From CAZCPB01 sp044223975 (GTDB taxonomy: Bacteria > Planctomycetota > Phycisphaerae > Phycisphaerales > UBA1924): a DNA stretch of 64,000 nt. Shown piece after piece: positions 59,446 through 64,000 of this stretch. Positions within the stretch are counted from its first letter, which is position 1. Each line of letters begins with the position of its first letter. The DNA lies in NCBI GenBank assembly GCA_044223975.1, contig JBGALI010000022.1, positions 1 to 64,000 of the forward strand. Direction: 5' to 3'. The position numbers and the translations under genes were made by a program. The notes under the pieces were generated by a model. That model made no database searches. It was not told the origin of the DNA and saw nothing but the letters and a program-made list of their open reading frames with translations.

Positions 59446-59786
59446 GTGCACTCCTTGCGTGTGGGCGCGGCGACAGTCCGTGCGCGTGGGCACACGCCCG
59501 CGTACCGCCCGTCCGTCGTCGTCGGGGATGTCCGCGGTCGCCGGCGCCCGCCGGCGCGCCGCGCTGCGCAGTCTCGCTCGGCTCGTGCCGCGGACCGCCT
59601 TCCGCGCCCGCCCCACGTCGTTCAACTCGTCCCTTTGTTCGGCACGTTCCCGCGCTGGGTTCCGTGCGCGCACAAACATCGTCACGCGTGAATCGCGGCG
59701 GTGTCGCGGCGCGCGCCTTTGGAAATCACTTCATCGCGCACATTGCGTACAAGACTTTGCAATATTACTTTGCTCGCCCGGCACGA
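59446..59786. other. Intergenic region without gene
   Basis: 341 nt between the S41-protease gene and the HAF gene, both on the minus strand. An AT-rich patch (about 59752-59772, CTTTGCAATATTACTTTGC) stands out against the GC-rich surroundings. The promoter of the HAF pair should lie here. I see no coding sequence, repeat or RNA. Confidence 0.5.
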
Positions 59787-61172
59787 TCACTTTGCCTGCT
59801 TGACATCGCCGGCCGCGTGCGGCTCCGACGCCAGGAACTGCCGCGCCGCTTCGAGCACCGCGTCGGCTCCACCGCCTCTGAACTCCACCGAAACATCCGG
59901 CGCTACGCCGCGGCCCTCGAGAAGCGTGCCGTCGGGGAGCTGATCCTCCCACGTCGGAATCCTCGCCGTCACGCCGTTGCCGAGGTCGACGGGGCGCGGG
60001 TTGCCGGAGGTGCCGAACGTCGGGGCGCCGACGAGCGTGGCCTGGGCGCCGTGCTTCATCATGAGAATGAACGATTCGTTGCTGCTCATGCAGGCTTGGC
60101 CGATGAGGACCGCAACGGGGGCGCGGCAGGGGCGCGGGGCCGCGCCCGAACCCGCGGGCACCGCGTCGTCGGGGGAGACGGCACGCTCCACGAGCGGGGT
60201 CCAACCGCCGTCACGCGAAGGGTCGCGGACGCGGGAGCGGGAGTAGACCGTCCTTTCCGAGACGAAGTGGGCGGCAAAGCGGCGGGCGGAAAGCTCGTCG
60301 CCGCCGCCGTTCGTGCGGACGTCGAGGATGATGGCGGGAGCCTGGGCGTGCTCGCTGAGGAACGTGTGGGCGGGTTCGAGGATCGCGGCATCAGCGGGCC
60401 AGCCGTTGATCTGGATGTAAGCGATACCGTCGTCGAAGAGTCCGAGCGACACGACGGGGTTGGCCTTCTTGAACTGCGGGACGAGCTTGGCGACAAGGGC
60501 GGTGTCGGTGTTGGGGCGCGCTTGCGGGATGAATGTCGGGAAGACGGCGTGGTTCACCGCGAGGGCGAGGTGTGGGTCTTTGGCTTCGCGGAGGGCGCAG
60601 GCGGCGGCGCGGGCGAAGGCGGCCGGGGTGGTCGCGCCAATGATCGAGTCGCGCCAGGGATCAAAGGCCTCGGGCCAGGATTTTGCAACGCGGTCGCGGT
60701 AGGAATACCGGTGGTCGATGGCGTCGAAGAGCGCGGCGAGCGCGGCGGTGTTGGCTTCGGGAGTGCTCGTGTGCGCGGCGGGTGGTGGTGCGCCGGCGGC
60801 GCCGGTGACAAAGCTGATGGGCGTGATCTCGCAGGCCTCGCCGGCGAGGGAGCGAAAGTTCCCAAACGACGAGCAGTTGATGGAGATGTCGTAGCGGTGG
60901 CTGGGTTCGAGCATGACGGGGATGACGAGTTCTCGCGGGGATTTCCAGACCGGCTGGGCGGTGAGCCTGGGGAACGTGGCGCCTCCGCCGCAGACCGAGC
61001 GGTCGGCGAGCATGTCCTGGTCGAACATGACGCGGATCTCGGCCAGCGCCGGGTCGACGCCGATGTCGCCGTGATCGGGGGTGGCGCGGAGGACGCGCGG
61101 GGGTTCGGCGCGGAGGGGCGTGGCGACGCAAGACAGGGCGAGGACGATGAGCAGTGGAAGGGCTCGGTTCAC
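59787..61172 (-). CDS. S41-family protease with N-terminal Ig-like (Big_5) domain
   Basis: 461 residues from GTG 61172, preceded by GGGAG about 7 nt away; GTG 61190 is possible. Signal peptide ends PLRAEPP. Residues about 25-125 are a bacterial Ig-like domain (ATPDHGDIGVDPALAEIRVM then FDQDM). The protease part has DGIAYIQINGWPADA, IILDVRTNGGGDELSARRFA, VAVLIGQACMSSNESFILMM with the expected Ser nucleophile, and GRGVAPDVSVEF near the end, the S41 tail-protease pattern. No PDZ domain is visible. Probably a periplasmic or surface protease. Confidence 0.88.
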   Translation of the reverse strand: MNRALPLLIVLALSCVATPLRAEPPRVLRATPDHGDIGVDPALAEIRVMFDQDMLADRSVCGGGATFPRLTAQPVWKSPRELVIPVMLEPSHRYDISINCSSFGNFRSLAGEACEITPISFVTGAAGAPPPAAHTSTPEANTAALAALFDAIDHRYSYRDRVAKSWPEAFDPWRDSIIGATTPAAFARAAACALREAKDPHLALAVNHAVFPTFIPQARPNTDTALVAKLVPQFKKANPVVSLGLFDDGIAYIQINGWPADAAILEPAHTFLSEHAQAPAIILDVRTNGGGDELSARRFAAHFVSERTVYSRSRVRDPSRDGGWTPLVERAVSPDDAVPAGSGAAPRPCRAPVAVLIGQACMSSNESFILMMKHGAQATLVGAPTFGTSGNPRPVDLGNGVTARIPTWEDQLPDGTLLEGRGVAPDVSVEFRGGGADAVLEAARQFLASEPHAAGDVKQAK

Positions 61173-61267
61173 GCGGCGCTCCCGGGTCACCCCGCCGCGG
61201 CGCGGTGTCGCTCGGCGGCGGCCTCATTATTCGGCGCGTCGGCCGATGACGCGCGGTACGTTTGGGA

Positions 61268-62311
61268 ATGCACCCTCCTTCCCCACGACCCGCGTCGCGT
61301 CGCTCCTTCACATGCCTGGCAATCGCCGGCTTCGCGGTGACGATGGGGCTGATGGCGAGCGTCCCGGGCTGCAACGAACCGGGCCCGCACTCCCTTGATT
61401 ACCCCGCGCACTCCGGCAACCCCATCTTCCCCGGCTGGTACGCCGACCCTGAAGCCGCGGTGTTCGGGAACGAGTACTGGGTCTACCCGACGTACTCGGC
61501 ACCCTACGACCAGCAGCTTTTCTTTGATGCGTTCTCGTCGCCCGATCTGGTGGCGTGGACGAAGCACGAGAAGGTGCTCGAGGCCAAGTCAATCGCGTGG
61601 GCGCGGCGGGCGATGTGGGCGCCGGCGATCGTTGAGAAGTCGGGAAAGTACTTCCTGTTCTTCGGGGCCAACGACATCCAGAGCGACCGCGAGAAGGGCG
61701 GGATCGGCATCGCGGTGGCGGACAAGCCGGAGGGGCCGTTCACGGACTACCTGGGCAAGCCCCTGATCGACGCCTTCCACAACGGGTCGCAGCCCATCGA
61801 CCAGTTCGTGTTTCACGACACCGACGGGCAGTACTACATCGTGTACGGCGGGTGGAAGCACTGTTCGCTCGCGCGCCTGAGCGCGGACTTCCGGTCGATC
61901 GAGCCGTTCCCCGACGGGACAATGTTCAAGGAGATCACGCCCGCGGGGTACGTCGAGGGGCCCTTGATGTTCCGGCGGGGCGGGAAGGTGTACTTCATGT
62001 GGTCCGAGGGCGGGTGGACCGGGCCGGACTACTCGGTGGCGTACGCCGTGGCGGACTCGCCCCTGGGACCGTTCACGCGGATCGGGAAGATCCTGCAGCA
62101 GGACCCGGCGGTGGCAACGGGGGCGGGGCACCACAGCGTGATCAACGTCCCCGGGACGGACGAGTGGTTCATCGTGTACCACCGGCGGCCGCTGGGGGAG
62201 AAAGACGGGAACCACCGCGTGGTGTGCATCGACCGGATGGAGTTTGAAACGGACGGGACGATCCGCCCGGTGAAGATCACGTTCGAGGGGGTGGGCCCTC
62301 GGCCGCGCTGA
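61268..62311 (+). CDS. Glycoside hydrolase family 43 lipoprotein
   Basis: 347 residues from ATG 61268. Lipoprotein signal SFTCLAIAGFAVTMGLMASV then PGC. The GH43 five-blade propeller residues are visible: GWYADPEAAVF (base Asp), GSQPIDQFVFHDTDGQYYIV (pKa-modulating Asp) and GYVEGPLMFRR (acid Glu). The MWAPAIVEKSGKYFLFFGAN motif is typical. Such enzymes cleave arabinose- or xylose-containing plant or algal polysaccharides by inversion. It is divergent from the S41 protease and stands alone, with no SusC/D or other CAZyme nearby. Confidence 0.92.
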   Translation: MHPPSPRPASRRSFTCLAIAGFAVTMGLMASVPGCNEPGPHSLDYPAHSGNPIFPGWYADPEAAVFGNEYWVYPTYSAPYDQQLFFDAFSSPDLVAWTKHEKVLEAKSIAWARRAMWAPAIVEKSGKYFLFFGANDIQSDREKGGIGIAVADKPEGPFTDYLGKPLIDAFHNGSQPIDQFVFHDTDGQYYIVYGGWKHCSLARLSADFRSIEPFPDGTMFKEITPAGYVEGPLMFRRGGKVYFMWSEGGWTGPDYSVAYAVADSPLGPFTRIGKILQQDPAVATGAGHHSVINVPGTDEWFIVYHRRPLGEKDGNHRVVCIDRMEFETDGTIRPVKITFEGVGPRPR

Positions 62312-62530
62312 TCTGGATGTCGGATTGGGTGTCCGGCCGGATCGCTGGCCGGTGTTCGGGCAAGAATCGGTGGACAAAGCGGTGAAAAAGCGTGCCTCCG
62401 CGGGCGATTCGGTGGTAATCTGCGCGCGAGAGCAAGATTCGATGGTGCTTGGGAAAGTCCGGGTGCACCCGGCCTCGGGAGGGTGCCGCGTTTCCGCGCG
62501 TCGATGGTCTTTGGATTGTGGAGGAGAGTC

Positions 62531-63217
62531 ATGAATACGAGCGTTCGGCCGTTGTGGTCGCTGGTGGTGGTGTGCGCAGCGCTGGCCGGCGTGCAGCGCG
62601 GCCAGGCCCAGGTCATCAACCTGTACGGGGACCTTGGCACCAACGCGTGGACGGGCATCGGCGTTTCGCCGCCGAGCAGCACGTTCACGCAGCCGTTCTC
62701 GCAGTCGGCGGCGAACGGGACCATCACGGGCGACGTGATCGTGGCCAACGATCCGACGGGCACGATCTTCGACCTGACGATCACCAACCTCACGTACAAC
62801 TGCACGACCGCGAACGCGGCGGGCAACGGCGACGTGATCGTGCAGGTGCTCCACTCGTACATCATGGGGGGCCCCGGCCCGTTCACCGGCTCGCAGTCGC
62901 TGGCGGGGAACTGGACGTCCGGGCCGAACAGCCTCGTGCAGCTCGACAGCATCCAGGACTTCGGAGGGTCGAACATCAACCTGCCGACGCTGCTGGCGAC
63001 TACCTCGCCGTTCAGCCTGGGCCCCGTGTCCTCGCTGGTGTTCTCCGCGAGCGGGTCGTACCAGATCCTGGCCACGCTGCGCCTCGAGACCGACGGCACG
63101 GGCGCGATCAACCTGCCCAGCAGCGCCCACATTCACGTCGACCTGGCGCCGAGCCCCGGCACGTGCGGCCTGCTCGGGCTGGCGGGGCTGGTCGCGGCAC
63201 GTCGGCGGCGGGGCTAA
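62531..63217 (+). CDS. Secreted PEP-CTERM-like protein (tandem copy 1)
   Basis: 228 residues, with GGAGGAG upstream of the ATG. Signal peptide ends QRGQAQ. A beta-rich body of unknown family includes STFTQPFSQSAANGTITGDV and IVANDPTGTIFDLTITNLTY. The end APSPGTCGLLGLAGLVAARR then RRG is a PEP-CTERM-like sorting tail: short motif, hydrophobic helix, Arg cluster. The next gene repeats the body almost unchanged. No enzyme motif is seen, so a structural surface or extracellular-matrix protein is plausible. Confidence 0.78.
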   Translation: MNTSVRPLWSLVVVCAALAGVQRGQAQVINLYGDLGTNAWTGIGVSPPSSTFTQPFSQSAANGTITGDVIVANDPTGTIFDLTITNLTYNCTTANAAGNGDVIVQVLHSYIMGGPGPFTGSQSLAGNWTSGPNSLVQLDSIQDFGGSNINLPTLLATTSPFSLGPVSSLVFSASGSYQILATLRLETDGTGAINLPSSAHIHVDLAPSPGTCGLLGLAGLVAARRRRG

Positions 63218-63379
63218 GGGCGGGGGCCAGAGAACGAATCGAGCACGCGTCGCCGGTCGGGCTCCTGTATCCGGCCCGGCGATGCTGGATGGGTGGTGTC
63301 GGAGTATGAGATTTCAGACGTCGCGGCCGTCGTGGCGGCCGCGTTCCGCACGTCGCTCCACGCTGAGTGAGGCAGAGAC

Positions 63380-64000
63380 ATGAAGCTTCCCGAGCGAGTT
63401 TTTTCGGTGGTGCTTGCCGCGCTGGCGTCGCTTGCCGCGGCGGCGCCGGGGCATGCTCAGATCATCGATCTCTACGGCGACCTGGGAACCGGCACCACGC
63501 TGGGCACCCCGTTCTCCCCGGTGAACAGCACGTTCACGCAGCCGTTCTCGCAGTCGGCGGCCAACGGGAACATCACGGGCGACGTGATCGTCGCCAACGA
63601 CCCCACGGGCTCGATCTTCGACCTGACGATCACGAACCTGACGTACAACTGCACCACGGCGAACGCGGCGGGCAAGGGCGACGTGATCGTGCAGGTGCTG
63701 CACACGTTCGTCACGGGCGGTGGCGGCACCTACACCGGGTCGCAGTCGCTGGCGGGGAGCTGGACGTCGGGGCCGCTGAGCATCGTGCAGCTCGACAGCA
63801 TCCAGGACTACCTGGGGTCGAACACCAACCTGCCCAGCCTGATCGCGACGACGTCGACGTTCAGCCTGGGCCCGGTCTCGGGCTCGGTGCTGTCGAGCGC
63901 GCCGACGTACCAGATCCTCGCGACGCTGCGCCTCGAGACCGACGGCACGGGCTCGATCTTCCTGCCCAGCAGCGCCCACATCCACGTCGAGCTGGCGCCG
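63380..64000 (+). CDS. Secreted PEP-CTERM-like protein (tandem copy 2), partial
   Basis: 207 residues before the window ends; the sorting tail is expected just beyond (last residues visible SAHIHVELAP). Signal peptide MKLPERVFSVVLAALASLAA. The body shares STFTQPFSQSAANGNITGDV, DPTGSIFDLTITNLTYNCTT and VQLDSIQD with the previous gene, at high identity in DNA as well, so it is a recent tandem duplicate 849 bp away. Differences concentrate in the first 20 mature residues and around 110-115. Confidence 0.78.
   Translation, partial: MKLPERVFSVVLAALASLAAAAPGHAQIIDLYGDLGTGTTLGTPFSPVNSTFTQPFSQSAANGNITGDVIVANDPTGSIFDLTITNLTYNCTTANAAGKGDVIVQVLHTFVTGGGGTYTGSQSLAGSWTSGPLSIVQLDSIQDYLGSNTNLPSLIATTSTFSLGPVSGSVLSSAPTYQILATLRLETDGTGSIFLPSSAHIHVELAP

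Noticed and set aside
1..64000. tRNA or rRNA genes
   Set aside because: I saw no cloverleaf with a GGTTCRANNCC T-arm and no rRNA-like segment in either strand; a tRNAscan run would settle it.

Overview
This is a GC-rich, gene-dense bacterial chromosome segment. Several traits point to a planctomycete, most likely of the Phycisphaerae class. Four secreted proteins end in a short dockerin/EF-hand-like tail finishing in Gly-Cys. Others end in PEP-CTERM-like 'P-x-PGT ... RRR' tails. There are HAF-repeat proteins, lysine/arginine-rich nucleoid-type proteins and many palindromic intergenic repeats. The organism assignment is inferred from these traits; no rRNA or marker phylogeny is available here.

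Region 1 (1-6722, minus strand) is a polysaccharide synthesis and ABC-export operon: Wzm permease, Wzt ATPase with sugar-binding tail, a double methyltransferase with a long coiled coil, and a two-domain glycosyltransferase cut by the window edge. A palindromic MITE-like repeat sits between wzm and wzt. Region 2 (6.8-14.3 kb) holds a cardiolipin synthase-like phospholipase D, an L,D-transpeptidase-like protein, a secreted GC-dockerin protein, leucyl aminopeptidase, a Ycf46-like AAA ATPase and a YjfB-like small protein.

Region 3 (14.5-19.7 kb) looks like a chromosome-maintenance locus. It contains a HARE-HTH-like small basic protein behind twin palindromic operators, ParB without an adjacent ParA, two parS-like sites, a Nudix hydrolase, an orphan ABC ATPase, a DciA/DUF721-like protein and a GbsR/MarR regulator coupled to a small unknown gene. 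Region 4 (19.8-28.2 kb) has tandem secreted paralogues, a HIT protein, a zinc-ribbon membrane protein, a PilZ protein, a triple retropepsin-like plus PDZ protein, class II DAHP synthase and a histone-H1-like basic protein.

Region 5 (28.3-39.9 kb) has another GC-dockerin protein, tandem pseudopilin-like proteins, a lipoprotein, an outer-membrane barrel, a monohaem cytochrome c, an O-GlcNAc-transferase-like TPR protein, TatC, and an ECF sigma / membrane anti-sigma candidate / PDZ set. Region 6 (40-45.8 kb, minus) is a tightly overlapping operon in which two LptF/LptG-type permeases flank a GT39 glycosyltransferase and a PAP2 phosphatase. This suggests coupled modification and export of an outer-membrane glycolipid.

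Region 7 (45.8-64 kb) contains two large palindromic repeats around a recently duplicated pair of modular zinc-ribbon membrane proteins. It continues with GatB, a TauE/SafE permease, a Cys-rich repeat protein, a VKOR-DsbA-DsbA fusion, a secreted pyroglutamyl-peptidase-like protein with Ser where the catalytic Cys is expected, an FHA-GAF histidine kinase, two HAF-repeat proteins, an S41 protease, a GH43 glycosidase and tandem PEP-CTERM-like secreted paralogues. I saw no rRNA, tRNA, CRISPR array, prophage or intact transposase.
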